Source of the DNA: Streptomyces sp. MMG1121
GTDB taxonomy: Bacteria > Actinomycetota > Actinomycetes > Streptomycetales > Streptomycetaceae
DNA length: 64,000 bases
Assembly (NCBI RefSeq): GCF_001280015.1
Contig: NZ_LGDV01000238.1
Span: 124,001 to 188,000 of the forward strand
Direction: 5' to 3'
Shown: one piece after another, positions 25,647 through 35,328 of the stretch
Numbering within the stretch: position 1 is the first letter of the stretch
How the letters are laid out: every line of letters begins with the position of its first letter
Notes under the pieces: model-generated
Told to the model about the DNA's origin: nothing
The model's database searches: none
What the model saw: only the letters and a program-made list of their open reading frames with translations
Made by a program: the position numbers and the translations under genes

Positions 25647-26060
25647 TTGTCCGCCGACATGGCGTTCGGCTACGTCTTCAACACCGCGCAGAGCCCCGCC
25701 GCCGCCCATGCCTGGCTGATCGACACCAAGATCCGCAAGAGCGCGCCGCTGAACTGCCTGCGCGACAAGCACGGCAAGGACGGCACCCCCGGTGAGCGCA
25801 ACGCCTCCGGCTACGACCCGGACGACAACCGCAAGGTGATCTGACCGGACGGCTGGGCCGCGAAGTCGGGCAACCCGAACACCACTCCGGTCACCGACAT
25901 CTCCCCCAAGGACAAGGCCTCGTGCGACGAGTTCACCTTCGCCTCCGCCTCCGCCTACAACAGCGGCGGCATGCCCAAGGACTAGGTCGGAACGAACCCC
26001 GTCGCCTCCGGCGACCAGTGCGTGCGGACCTTCGCCACGAAGCTGTCCGACGGCCCGGGA
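25647..26060 (+). pseudogene. NucA/NucB-type deoxyribonuclease remnant
   Basis: One frame reads DMAFGYVFNTAQSPAAAHAW then DKHGKDGTPGERNASGYDPD to a TGA, resumes with PDGWAAKSGNPNTTPVTD, and reaches ASCDEFTFASASAYNSGG before a TAG, then VASGDQCVRTFATKL. CDEFxFAS followed by a GDxF-like block is the signature of the secreted NucA/NucB DNase family. Two in-frame stops and the missing 5' end show that the gene is dead. The immediate upstream junction with the IS5 fragment suggests disruption by transposition. Confidence 0.6.
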
Positions 26061-26076
26061 GTCCGGGCTCCGACGG

Positions 26077-26522
26077 TTAGGCGGTCTGACCAGGGGTGTC
26101 CTGAGACGTTGCGGCGTGCGTGGTGTGGATGGTCTCCATGGCCTGGGAGGCTCGGGGGTATCCGATGTAGCCGGCCAGGAGGGTCATCAGGGCGGTGAGT
26201 GCTTGGTCGTCGAGTCCATGGCGTCGCGCCAGCATGAGATGGGTGAGGAGGCGGTCCCCGGAGACCCCTTGGGCGGCCAGGGCGGTGATGACGGCGATGC
26301 TGCGATCGCGTCCGGTGATAGCGGGATCCGACCAGGCGGCTCCGCCGGCGGCGTGCAGCGTTCCTCGGCGAACGGGATTCCGACGCGGGCGGCGAAGGCG
26401 TGGGCGACATCCTGTTCGGGGACGTCGAAGATCCTCGCGTAGGCCGTGATACCGCGCTCCCGGCGACCGCCGGGAGCGTGGTCCTCGGCCAGTGACCGGT
26501 CGGGGTCAAGTGGGCTGGACAC
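26077..26522 (-). pseudogene. Carboxymuconolactone decarboxylase family gene, frameshifted
   Basis: From GTG 26522 the frame reads ITAYARIFDVPEQDVAHAFA then ARVGIPFAEE. Near 26360 the protein switches frame to LHAAGGAAWSDPAITGRDRS, IAVITALAAQGVSGDRLLTH and LALLAGYIGYPRAS-like sequence to the stop at 26077. Joined, about 148 residues match the CMD/AhpD-like family, with IAVxTALAAQG and GYPRAS motifs. A single indel breaks the reading frame. It would be co-directional with the MBL gene located just upstream. Confidence 0.7.
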
Positions 26523-26821
26523 GGGCACCTGTTGCCTTTCCTCATGGGGCGCTTGTGAAGTCCGGATGCGTCGTTTCCGTGGTCCGTGCGACCGAGCGGA
26601 GCGGCGTGTGTCTGGAGCGGAGGCTCCGCACGCCGGCGTGACCAGCAGGAGGTGTCGGCCGGAACTCCCGGAAGCGCGTGGGCAGGACGTGTGTGGCGCC
26701 CGCGAGTTCTCCACACGGCGGCCGGGCGCCCGCTCCGGAGTCCGGCGGGGTGCGGTTGCGCCGCCGCGTTCATGGACGCTGAGGCTCAGGCCTTGGCGTC
26801 GCTGTCGCGGGTCGGTGGGGC

Positions 26822-27754
26822 TCAGGCCCGTGCACCGGTGTCGTAGAAAGCGCGGGCGGCTGGGCCGATCCACTCGGGGCGTTCCCAGTCGGGCCAGCGG
26901 GTACGGGCGTTCTCGTCGATGGTGTCGGCAGTCTCGTCGGCGGTGGCGCCGGACTCGCGCAGCCGTAGGGCCTCGGTGCGGACGTAGGCGAGGTAGTCGC
27001 GGACGTCGTGGATGAGCGAGGCGTCGGTGACTTCGCCGTGGCCGGGGACGACGATTTGCGGGGCGAGTGCGGCAAGCTGGTCGAGCACGCCGATCCAGCC
27101 TTCACCGTCCACGTCGGTGTCGTGGGGCGGGAAGTACGGCGCGATCGGGAAGATGCGGGTCTCCAGCAGATCACCGGCGAACAGCACCCGGCCGTCCACA
27201 AGGACGATCTGGTCGGAGCGGGTGTGCGCCGGGCCGACCTCGCGCAGCAGAGCGGTACGGCCGCCCAGGTCGATCTCGGCCTCTCCTGCGTAGATCAGGT
27301 CGGGGTCGACGAACTCCACCCCTTCGAGTTCGGCCGCGACCTGGGGGCTCAGGTCCCTGAACATCCCCAGGTATCCGGCGCCCTTGCGCCGCAGTTCCGC
27401 GCGTTGCGCGGCGTTGTAGACGATCGTGGCCGCGCCCTTGAACGCCTGGGCGCCGAAGCCGTGCTCGGGGTGGAAGTGGGTGACGGTGAGGTACAGGCGG
27501 CGGTTTCCGGCCAAGCGCTGGGCCTGTTCCAGCACCGCCGCGCCGTTGCGGGGACCGATCCCGGTGTCGATGACAAGCGCGGCGCTCTCGCCGAGGACGA
27601 TGCCGACGTTGGGGACCAACTCGACGCGGTTGTCCGGGATGACGAAGACACCGTCGGACACCTCGACCGGGGATCCCGTCACCACGGGCGGGGGGCTCTG
27701 CCGGATGTCCGGCGCGGCGTCGGGGCTCATGGGGGCGGGATCGGTGGGGCACAT
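26822..27754 (-). CDS. MBL-fold metallo-hydrolase
   Basis: About 310 residues with the metallo-beta-lactamase fold. The metal-binding motif is THFHPEHG (the usual HxHxDH with Glu for Asp), followed by GPAHTRSD, FAGDLLE and VPGHGEV for the remaining ligands. Residues 20-60 (VSDGVFVIPDN) fit the start of the domain. Members hydrolyse diverse esters, lactones or thioesters; the substrate here is unknown. I use ATG 27754; the frame is open to 27805. It is divergent from a TetR gene across a palindromic operator, suggesting it is the regulator's target. Confidence 0.85.
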   Translation of the reverse strand: MCPTDPAPMSPDAAPDIRQSPPPVVTGSPVEVSDGVFVIPDNRVELVPNVGIVLGESAALVIDTGIGPRNGAAVLEQAQRLAGNRRLYLTVTHFHPEHGFGAQAFKGAATIVYNAAQRAELRRKGAGYLGMFRDLSPQVAAELEGVEFVDPDLIYAGEAEIDLGGRTALLREVGPAHTRSDQIVLVDGRVLFAGDLLETRIFPIAPYFPPHDTDVDGEGWIGVLDQLAALAPQIVVPGHGEVTDASLIHDVRDYLAYVRTEALRLRESGATADETADTIDENARTRWPDWERPEWIGPAARAFYDTGARA

Positions 27755-27804
27755 CACCGGACTCCATATCTGAACAGTGTTGAGATTCCGGTCCGAGCGT
27801 AACA

Positions 27805-27831
27805 CTCAATCTGAGCGCCGCTAAGATTGAG
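27805..27831. promoter_or_regulatory. Palindromic TetR-type operator
   Basis: Perfect 8-base arms CTCAATCT (27805-27812) and AGATTGAG (27824-27831) with an 11-base spacer lie between the MBL gene and the TetR gene, ending two bases before the TetR start codon. Position and symmetry suggest autoregulation plus control of the MBL gene. Confidence 0.6.
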
Positions 27832-27833
27832 GC

Positions 27834-28523
27834 ATGGCGAAGGAGCGATATCACCACGGAGACCTGCGCGGCGCCCTGCTCGACGCGGCCGAGACCCTCG
27901 TGCGCGAGCACGGCACCGACGGCTGGTCGCTACGGGAGGCATCGGCGCGGGTCGGAGTCAGCCCCAGCGCCGCGTACCACCACTTCGGCTCGCGCGACGC
28001 ACTCGTCCACGCCCTGTCCGAAGTCGTGCTGGCCCGGTTGGGGAATCACCTTCGCGAGGCGATGGACGCAGCGCCGGACCAAGGCACGGAACGTCTCGTC
28101 GCGTGCGGCCGCGCCTATGTCTCCTGGGCTGTCGAGGACCCGGCCGTCGCCCGGCTCGTCTTCCGTGGCGGTGCCACCGAGCCGCAGTCCGCCGTCTCCC
28201 CCCACCCGCACGACGTGCTCACCACCGAGCTCGACCGCCTGACCGAAGCGGGCGACCTTCCCCCGCAGGCCCGCCCAGGTGCCGAATTCGTGGTCTGGGC
28301 TGCCATCCATGGCCTGGCCGTCCTGCTCATCGACGGCCTCATCCACATCGACGGTCGGCAGGGCATCGAACGTCAGGCCGAGCGTCTGGTCTGTGCCGCC
28401 CTCAACGGTCTGGCGCAGGAGACCGTCCCTCGGCCGGACCGGCCGATGCCCCGCACCGCCCACACGCAGCGCCTCGCCCAGCGCCCGGCCGCCAGCTCGG
28501 CGACACGCACGTCCTCACGCTGA
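27834..28523 (+). CDS. TetR/AcrR family transcriptional regulator
   Basis: About 229 residues. The N-terminal helix-turn-helix is clear (DLRGALLDAAETLVREHG, then LREASARVGVSPSAAYHHFG), and the C-terminal part matches the TetR_C WHG-type domain (FVVWAAIHGLAVLLIDGLI). ATG 27834 sits just after a palindromic operator. It is divergent from the MBL hydrolase gene, so it probably represses itself and that gene in response to a small ligand. The last 40 residues are basic and Pro-rich. Confidence 0.88.
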   Translation: MAKERYHHGDLRGALLDAAETLVREHGTDGWSLREASARVGVSPSAAYHHFGSRDALVHALSEVVLARLGNHLREAMDAAPDQGTERLVACGRAYVSWAVEDPAVARLVFRGGATEPQSAVSPHPHDVLTTELDRLTEAGDLPPQARPGAEFVVWAAIHGLAVLLIDGLIHIDGRQGIERQAERLVCAALNGLAQETVPRPDRPMPRTAHTQRLAQRPAASSATRTSSR

Positions 28524-29101
28524 CGACGGCGGAGCAGGAACGAAGATGCTGACGCCATGGATGTCAGGCCGCGGCTGCAGCGGGTCAGGGACATTGGCCG
28601 ACCTGCTCGTGGGGACGAGGAACCGTCAGATCGCCCGTGCGACGTAGCCGACCGTGATTTCGGCGCGGCCCCGCGAGGCAAGGTCCAGCGCGGTGAACGG
28701 CTCGACATCCTGACGCCTGCCTGCTCGGCCAAGTCGCCCATGGCCCGTTTCACGGCCCCTGAGCCGAACGTCCGCGGCCGGAGGGCAGCCGTACCACTGG
28801 GAGGCAAGCAGGCCTGGTCAGCCGTACTGCTGCTGCCACTCCTCCGGATGGCTGCTGAAGGCTCACTGCCTCGTTGCGGGACCTGGCCCGGGAATCACCG
28901 CGGCAGGCCGTCCGGTCGGTGCTCGGTGGGCGACACAGGGGGACGGACTCGTGTCCGCTCGCGCCGTCCGCAGCGGCCTGTCGGCTTCACCCGGGGGCGC
29001 TTGGACGCCGTGGGCACGGCGGCATACCGTCGCAAGCGCCGGTGCTCCTGGGCCAACGGGCCGGGGCCGGGGACTCGACGGGCTTGCGCGAAGCCGTCCT
29101 G
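28524..29101. other. Intergenic, no intact gene
   Basis: No convincing gene. A minus-strand frame near 28640-28750 reads RAMGDLAEQAGVRMSSRSPL, then ASRGRAEITVGYVARAI-stop, which looks like the C-terminus of a lost protein I cannot name. A short plus-strand piece near 29010 (DAVGTAAYRRKR) faintly recalls IS5 transposases but is too short to call. Confidence 0.35.
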
Positions 29102-30241
29102 TCAGCCGGAGACGGCCTTCGCCCAGCCCTGAGTGACCGTCTCCTGCGCCTTCTCCAGTTGCGCGTCCGTGGGGAACTGCGGTGATCCCTCGACTGTGGG
29201 GAGCCGGTCGGCGGCGGCCTTGTCAAGGGTGCCGTTCTGCCTCATGACGTCCATGAGCACAGGGCGGGCATAGCCGTAGAGCCGGAGGTTCTGGCCCTCT
29301 GTGCTGAACAGGTACTCCTGCCACAAGCGGGCAGCCGCCGGATGGGGGGCGTTCTTGTTGACCGCCAGCGCGTAGTACTGGGCGAAGCTGCCGTCGAAGG
29401 GGATCGCGACCTGCCAGTTCACGCCCTTGCCGCGGAGCTGGTCGGCGTAGCCGAGGTTGATGTAGTCCCAGTTGATGCTGATGGGCGTCCGGCCGTCCGC
29501 GACCGTTGCCGAGGTGGAATCGAGGGGGTTGAAGTTGCCGCTCTTGCTCAGCTCGGCGAAGAAGTCGAGACCGGGCTGGATGTCTTCGAACGACCCGTTG
29601 TTCGCCAGCGCGACCGCGTAGACGCTGGCGAAAGCGGTACCCGACTTGGTCGGGTCGCCCTCGAGCGCGACCTTGCCCTTGTAACCGGGCTTCAGCAGAT
29701 CGGCGAAGGTCTCCGGGCAGGGCTTGACCCGGTTGGCGTCGCATCCGATGGAGATGTAGCCCCCGTAGTTGTTGTACCAGCGGGCATTCGAATCCTTCTG
29801 ATTGCCGGGGATCGAGTCGTAAGCAACGACCTTGTACGGTGCGAGCAGGTTCTGCTCCGCTGCCGTCCGCGCGAACGTGTCACCCACGTCGATCACGTCG
29901 GGGGCCGTCGGCCGGTTCCCGCTCTTCCTCACGGCGTCGATCTCGTCCTCGCTGTGACCGTGCGGGTCCTCATCCGTGACCTTGATTCCGTATTTCTTCT
30001 CGAAGCCGGCGATCAGGCCACCGTAGTTGGCCCAGTCGGACGGAAGCGCGATGGCCCTGAGCGCACCCTCCCGTTTCGCCGCCGCGATCAGCGCGCGCAT
30101 GCCGCCCACCTCGTCGGCGGATGTAGCCACCGACGGCTTCTCGAGTCTCACGGTCGGCGCGTTCTCGCAGGCGCTCAAGCCCAGTGCCACGAGGGCGAAG
30201 CAGCCGAAGACCGCCGCTGCTCGGGCCCGGGGTGTGGTCAC
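29102..30241 (-). CDS. ABC transporter substrate-binding lipoprotein (spermidine/Fe type)
   Basis: About 379 residues. A lipoprotein signal ends LGLSAC (lipobox), so the mature protein is anchored outside the membrane. The body matches family-1/6 extracellular solute-binding proteins of the polyamine, iron or phosphonate type: LIAGFEKKYGIKVT, APDVIDVGDTFA, LLKPGYKGKVAL, ISINWDYINLGYA, HPAAARLWQEYLFS. GTG 30241 follows a CTGGAG site. No permease or ATPase gene is adjacent, so it either works with a transporter encoded elsewhere or is a leftover of a broken operon. Confidence 0.85.
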   Translation of the reverse strand: MTTPRARAAAVFGCFALVALGLSACENAPTVRLEKPSVATSADEVGGMRALIAAAKREGALRAIALPSDWANYGGLIAGFEKKYGIKVTDEDPHGHSEDEIDAVRKSGNRPTAPDVIDVGDTFARTAAEQNLLAPYKVVAYDSIPGNQKDSNARWYNNYGGYISIGCDANRVKPCPETFADLLKPGYKGKVALEGDPTKSGTAFASVYAVALANNGSFEDIQPGLDFFAELSKSGNFNPLDSTSATVADGRTPISINWDYINLGYADQLRGKGVNWQVAIPFDGSFAQYYALAVNKNAPHPAAARLWQEYLFSTEGQNLRLYGYARPVLMDVMRQNGTLDKAAADRLPTVEGSPQFPTDAQLEKAQETVTQGWAKAVSG

Positions 30242-30662
30242 GACGGCTCCAGGGCGTGAGGGGGAATGAGGACGGTCACCGAGGGTGGTCTGTGCACCGA
30301 GCTTCGGCCCGAGTCATTGTTGCCGCCTCGCAGGGGGCTGCGAACCGCTGAGTGCCCCGGTCGTGGAGTTCCGGAAGCTGCCGAGGGCGAGAGCTGCAGT
30401 ACTCAGGTCGGCGCGCGCACAGGGTCCTACCAGCTGCCGACGGCATCACACGGTCCGCAGGGGCGGGCCTCCGCTGCACCTCCTGGGTCCACTGCGCCGA
30501 CGAAATGGCCGAAATGGTCATCGAGGCCAGGGTACCCGGCCGCCTCGATGGCGGTGCCAACCGGCGGAAGCCTGCGATCAGCGCGTTTCGACGGCAGGGC
30601 CTCGGACTCGGCTCACCTGGGGTCCGCGCCGCCCCGGTGACGGTCCGGTGCGCACGATCCCC
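30242..30662. other. Intergenic, no gene seen
   Basis: This gap separates two minus-strand genes. I see no coding region, hairpin or repeat of note; it presumably holds the promoter of the solute-binding lipoprotein. Confidence 0.4.
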
Positions 30663-33563
30663 TCACAACTCCGTGTCGTCCCATTGGCCGAGCAGGATCT
30701 CGTCCAGCCCCTCCACCCCCGGCGTGGCGCCTTCATGGAGGGATTGTTCGGCCCAGATGACTTTGCCGGTGGGCGTGTAGCGGGTCCCCCAGCGTTCGGC
30801 GAACTGGGCGACCAGGAAGAGTCCGCGTCCCCCCTCGTCGGTGACGTTCGCCCGGCGCAGCCGGGGGGAGGTACTGCTGCCGTCGGAGACCTCGAAGATC
30901 ACGGTGCCCGCAGCAGAGCCGCTGACCGACACCGTGCGGAGCAGCCGTACGGTGATCGGCTCGGTGCCGTAGCGGACGGCGTTGGTGATCAGCTCGCTGA
31001 GGATGAGTTCGGCGGTGAAGGCGACCTGCTCCAGGCCCCACTCCTTCAGTCGGCGGGCGCAGGCAGTGCGCACCGGGGCCACCGCCGCCGGGTCACGGGG
31101 CACGTCCCATTCCGCTACCTGATCGGGACCGAAGCGGCGGGTGCGGGCGACCAGCAGCGCGATGTCGTCCTTGGGCCGGTCGGGCAGCAGGGCCTCCATC
31201 ACCGCCGCGCAGGTGGCCTCCGGGGTGCGATCGGGACCTGCCAGCGCATCGCGCAGGGCCTCCAGTCCGGCGTCCAGGTCGTGGCCGCGGACCTCGATCA
31301 GTCCGTCGGTGTAGAGAACCAGCAGAGCGCCCTCGGGCACGGTCAGCTCGGCACTCTCGACGGGCAGGCCGGCGCTCAGCCCCAGGGGCGGCGAGACGGG
31401 CACCTGGGGGAAGTCCACGGTCCCGTCGGGCTGGACCACCGCCGGTCCCGGATGGCCCGCGGTGGCGAGGAGCAGTCGACCGGAGGTGGGGTCGTAGACG
31501 GCGTACTGGCAGGTCGCCCCGGTGATCCCCGGCCCGTCCTCGCCGGCGTCGGACTCCTCGGCGTCGATCTGGGCCACCAGCTCGTCCAGCCGGCCCAGCA
31601 GTTCCTCCGTGGGCATGTCCAGGCTGGCGAAGTTGTGTACGGCGGTGCGCAGCCGTCCCATGGTCGCCGCGGCGTGCACACCGTGGCCGACGACATCACC
31701 GACCACCAGCGCGACCCGGGCGCCGGACAGCGGGATGACGTCGAACCAGTCCCCGCCGACCCCGGCCTGGGCCGGCAGATAGCGGTAGGCCACCTCGAGG
31801 GCCGACTGCTCGGGCAGCCCGCGTGGCAGCAGGCTGTGCTGAAGGGTGACGGCCATGGCGTGTTCACGGGTGTAGCGGCGGGCGTTGTCGATGCACACCG
31901 CTGCCCGGGCGGCCAGTTCCTCGGCGAAGGACACGTCGTCGTCCTCGAACGAGGGCGAGCCGCTCGCCCGCCAGAAGTCCACCATGCCCAGCACTACGCC
32001 TCGGGCTCGCAGCGGGACCACGAGCAAGGAGTGGATGCCGTGCTCGAGGATCCGCTGGGCACGTCGAGGGTGCTGGGCCCGCCAGCCATCGCAGGTGCTC
32101 AGGTCCCTCACCAGGACCGGTCGGCCGCCGGCCATCGCTGCGGCGACGGGGTGGCCGGGGACGAACCGGATCAGGTCGCCGACGGGGTGGAGGAGCCGGT
32201 CCCCGTCCGGACCGGCAACAGCGGTACGGCGCATCTCGGTGATCCCGGTGGTCGCATCGGAGGACTCCTCGCCGCGCAGGACGGGGTCCAGCAGCTCGAC
32301 GGTGACGACGTCGGCGAATCGGGGCACCGCCACCTCCGCCAGCTCCTCGGCGGTGCGCTTCACATCGAGCGTGGTGCCGATCCGCAGCCCGGCGTCGTAG
32401 ATCAACCTCAACCGCTCGCGGGCCAGCTCGGCCCTGCCGGAAAGAGCCCGCAGCTCGGTGGTGTCCCGCAGCGTCACCACGCTGCCGACCGGTCCGTGAG
32501 GTGCGGTGAGCCGCTTGTTGACCGCGAGCAACAGGTCCGCCGCGAGGTACACCTCGTCGGTGGCGGGGCGGTCGGAGGCCAGCAGCTCGGCGAGGTCCTC
32601 CTCCAGCCCCAGATCGGTGATGCGGCGCCGCTCCGAGTCCACCGGAAGGTTCAGCAGCCGCCGTGCCTCGTCGTTGGCCAGCAGCAGCCGGCCGTCCCCG
32701 CCGATGATCAGCACCCCTTCCCGCACGGCGTGCAGGACCGCGTCGTGGTGCTCGTACATCCGGGTCATCTCGACCGGGCCCAGGTCATGGGTCTGCCGTC
32801 GCAATCGACGGCTCACCAGGCCCGCCCCGCCCGCGGCGACGACAAGTGCCGTGGCGGCCCCGCCGAACAGGACCGGCAGCTGCCGGTCCAGCCTGTGCTG
32901 CACCTTCTCGACCCTGACGGGAACGGAGACGATGGCGACGACCGAGCCGTCAGGAGCCCTGACGGGGACCGCCGAGATCACGGAGAGCCCCAGGACTCCC
33001 CGGAAGGTCCTGGTGAACGGCTTGCCGCTCGCCGCCTGCGCGTAGGGCCCGACGATGTGTTTCCCGATCTGATGCGGGTCGCTGTGGGTGAGGGTGATCC
33101 CGTCCAGCCTGTACACGATGATGGCGTCGACGCCCGCTGCCTTCCGGGCCGCCTCGGCGTGCGGCTGCAGCACCGCACTCGGATTCGGGCTGTTCAGTGC
33201 CGCCACGATCCCCGGGGAGTTCGCGAACGCCTGCGCCGCGGCAAGCGTCCGGCTCCGGGCGTCCGCCATGGTGTCGCGTCGGGCCTGCACCACGAGAACC
33301 ACGAGCGTGGCGGCGACGATCAGCACCACGCCCACCAGCTGCAGAAGGAAGACCTGGCCGGCGACGCTGCGCAGGCTCAGCAGCGAGCGCAGGCGCCGCG
33401 GACCCGCCTCTCCCCCACGACCCGCCTCTCGCCCATGAGGAGGCCGAACGTGCTCCTGTCGCCCTGGGTGATCTTGTCCCGGACGAGGATCCCTACCGGA
33501 ACCATGGATCCCCCAGGACCCGCCAGACACCCCGCGCCCGGACTGGTCCGATTCTCCGCGCAT
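30663..33563 (-). CDS. Membrane sensor: Cache-PAS-GAF-SpoIIE-ATPase
   Basis: About 966 residues. After a variable basic N-terminus, TM1 (LLQLVGVVLIVAATLVVLVV), a DcuS/CitA-like extracytoplasmic sensor (about 95-215), TM2 (LFGGAATALVVAAGGAGLVS), a PAS domain (HAVREGVLIIGGDGRLLLAN), GAF, SpoIIE phosphatase and RsbW-like ATPase follow. The phosphatase keeps its metal ligands: GGDWFD near residue 602, GDVVGHG, YTDGLIE near 750, PKDDIAL. It likely reads an external small molecule and acts in sigma-factor partner switching. The start is uncertain: GTG 33527 is possible. It is a paralogue of 19194-21629, with matching C-termini (GKxIWAEQ). Confidence 0.85.
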   Translation of the reverse strand: MRGESDQSGRGVSGGSWGIHGSGRDPRPGQDHPGRQEHVRPPHGREAGRGGEAGPRRLRSLLSLRSVAGQVFLLQLVGVVLIVAATLVVLVVQARRDTMADARSRTLAAAQAFANSPGIVAALNSPNPSAVLQPHAEAARKAAGVDAIIVYRLDGITLTHSDPHQIGKHIVGPYAQAASGKPFTRTFRGVLGLSVISAVPVRAPDGSVVAIVSVPVRVEKVQHRLDRQLPVLFGGAATALVVAAGGAGLVSRRLRRQTHDLGPVEMTRMYEHHDAVLHAVREGVLIIGGDGRLLLANDEARRLLNLPVDSERRRITDLGLEEDLAELLASDRPATDEVYLAADLLLAVNKRLTAPHGPVGSVVTLRDTTELRALSGRAELARERLRLIYDAGLRIGTTLDVKRTAEELAEVAVPRFADVVTVELLDPVLRGEESSDATTGITEMRRTAVAGPDGDRLLHPVGDLIRFVPGHPVAAAMAGGRPVLVRDLSTCDGWRAQHPRRAQRILEHGIHSLLVVPLRARGVVLGMVDFWRASGSPSFEDDDVSFAEELAARAAVCIDNARRYTREHAMAVTLQHSLLPRGLPEQSALEVAYRYLPAQAGVGGDWFDVIPLSGARVALVVGDVVGHGVHAAATMGRLRTAVHNFASLDMPTEELLGRLDELVAQIDAEESDAGEDGPGITGATCQYAVYDPTSGRLLLATAGHPGPAVVQPDGTVDFPQVPVSPPLGLSAGLPVESAELTVPEGALLVLYTDGLIEVRGHDLDAGLEALRDALAGPDRTPEATCAAVMEALLPDRPKDDIALLVARTRRFGPDQVAEWDVPRDPAAVAPVRTACARRLKEWGLEQVAFTAELILSELITNAVRYGTEPITVRLLRTVSVSGSAAGTVIFEVSDGSSTSPRLRRANVTDEGGRGLFLVAQFAERWGTRYTPTGKVIWAEQSLHEGATPGVEGLDEILLGQWDDTEL

Positions 33564-34157
33564 ATCCCCTTTCTATCGCTTCTGGGTCACTGGCCACGAG
33601 GCGACCGAGGCAGGCCGGACCTGACAGCGGCGGTGCCGGGCGTGGTGACCGGCGGGGAAACGGAGCCCACAGCGCCCGAACCTCCACACCGGGAGCTTTC
33701 GACTGCCCGTGGCGCCGCCCGGCGCCGCCTGCTATGGCCGCCTGGATTCACCGGAGGGCCTGGGCACCATCACCTGGGGGCGCCCCGTCCCCGCACCCAG
33801 GGCCTCAGCAGGTACTCGTCCCGATCTGCCGCAAGGTACGCAGGATCGCGCGAACCGCCGACGGGATCGGGTTCGAGGATGGTGATGTCGAGGCTGGTGA
33901 CCAGGAGGTGACCAGGCGGCTGGTGCAGGGGAGGCCATCGTGTTGTCGTTCGGCGTACCGGGAGACGGCGACCCGGCTATGCCGCGAAGAGCGGATGAAC
34001 GTCGCCGGCCAGTAAACGTGGACGTACTGATCGAGGACGTCGATCGAAGGCGACGGACGGCTCTGTGGTGGTGCCGTTCGGGTGCCCCCAACGCGACAGA
34101 TGCGTCGCAGGCGCGGGGCCCGCTTGGATGTACCGAGGTAACGATCACTCCGCCGAT
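33564..34157. other. Intergenic, no gene seen
   Basis: Several overlapping frames are open because of GC content but none has a recognisable domain or ribosome site. It separates the sensor gene from the ABATE/CGNR pseudogene. Confidence 0.4.
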
Positions 34158-34490
34158 CTAGGGTTTTTACGCTGGATGGCATTGAAGCGCGCCTTCTCCT
34201 GACGATTGCCACACGTGTTCATGTCACACCATTTGCGGGATTGATGACTTGGACAGCAGATGCAGGGAGAGCGTCCTGAATCGCGGCCGCTGTCGCGGCG
34301 GCGCGAATCGACTCCCTCAGTTCTCGAGCGAGGTCGAATTGGGCAGTGGTGCAGGAGTCCACGGCGAGGCCGCTCACTGCCAGCCAGTCAACGAGCCGGT
34401 GCGGCGTGGGAATGCTCTCCACAGCGTCGCCATGACGCTCCGACAGAGTGCCAGCGAACCGATCTTCAGGTGCGTATCAACGGAAATCAC
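34158..34490 (-). pseudogene. ABATE-domain / CGNR zinc-finger protein, broken
   Basis: GTG 34490, behind a GGAG site, opens VISVDTHLKIGSLAL. The ABATE domain then resumes in another frame as FAGTLSERHGDAVESIPTPH, RLVDWLAVSGLAVDS and LARELRESIRAA. A third frame supplies the C-terminal zinc finger KWCDMNTCGNRQEKARFNAI ending RKNP. So the domain order (ABATE, CGNR) is intact, but the frame changes at least twice and about half of the usual 180-200 residues is missing. Proteins of this family are putative stress-related transcription regulators. Joined pieces identify it well; it cannot be functional. Confidence 0.75.
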
Positions 34491-34579
34491 GATCTTCTCC
34501 GCTTCCTGCGCCACGCCGTTGAGCCCCGGACCTCACCGTCCACACCGGCGGCGCGGCGGGATCCGGCTTCGGTACTGAG

Positions 34580-35128
34580 TCAGCTCGCGTCGACGACGGT
34601 GGTGACGACGCCGGTCTTCAGGTCGTAGGCGTAGCCGCCGATCTTGAACTTCCCGATGCTGCCGGCCAGCGCGGGTGCCTCGCGCAGCAACTCGACATCG
34701 GTACGCACGGTGGCGGACGGGTCGAGCACCGCCATGGCGGCGGCGGTCTCCTCGTCATAGCCGCCGCGCTCGGCGTAGGTACGGCGCAGTTCGGCGTCGG
34801 CGAACAGTCCGGAGCCGCAGTCGGTGTGGTGGATGATCGCCACCTCGAACCAGTCGGCGTCGGGTGTCTTGTTCTCGTGCAGATGGCAGATCCATGCCAG
34901 GTCGCGAACGATGGAGGGGGTGACGCGGCCGCCGACGTTGCGGGCCACGATCGCCTCGCCGAGCTGCACACCCACGATCGCTGCGGGCTCGACTCGCGGG
35001 TCGATGCAGGTGATCAGGTACAGCTGCTTGAAGGGAATGAACGGAATCTCGGGGACCTGGGTCTTGGCGTCGGTGGTGGCGAAGCGCTTGTTCCGTTCGA
35101 GGTAGGGGGCGAAGTTCGATGAGGTCAT
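34580..35128 (-). CDS. Beta-class carbonic anhydrase
   Basis: About 182 residues. The zinc site is visible as CIDPR (Cys and the Asp-Arg dyad, near residue 40) and HHTDCG (His and second Cys, near residues 100-104), with GVQLGEAIVARNVGGRVTP between, typical of plant-type beta carbonic anhydrases. It interconverts CO2 and bicarbonate in the cytoplasm. ATG 35128 or 35143 are both possible starts. It is divergent from the MepB gene over a 200-base gap. Confidence 0.88.
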   Translation of the reverse strand: MTSSNFAPYLERNKRFATTDAKTQVPEIPFIPFKQLYLITCIDPRVEPAAIVGVQLGEAIVARNVGGRVTPSIVRDLAWICHLHENKTPDADWFEVAIIHHTDCGSGLFADAELRRTYAERGGYDEETAAAMAVLDPSATVRTDVELLREAPALAGSIGKFKIGGYAYDLKTGVVTTVVDAS

Positions 35129-35328
35129 GGTCGCGTTTCCCATCAGAGCGCAGTGGTGGACGGGGAGACCGAGCGGACAGCTCCAGTATCAGGCCGGTGA
35201 CTTCCGCGGGCCGGGATACCGACCCGTCGGCAGATCCAGGGCGACGATGCGGCTGGGCGAGAGGCCGGTCCAGCGAGCTCCAGCGAGTCGGACTCGTTCG
35301 TGTGTTCGATATCTGGCAGGATGCAGGA

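Noticed and set aside
28990..29040. Possible IS5 fragment (DAVGTAAYRRKR)
   Set aside because: Only about 12 residues resemble the family, which can occur by chance.
30285..33911. 1208-codon open frame on the plus strand
   Set aside because: It is antisense to the SpoIIE sensor gene, has low-complexity Gly/Arg/Gln composition and no domain; it is an artefact of high GC.
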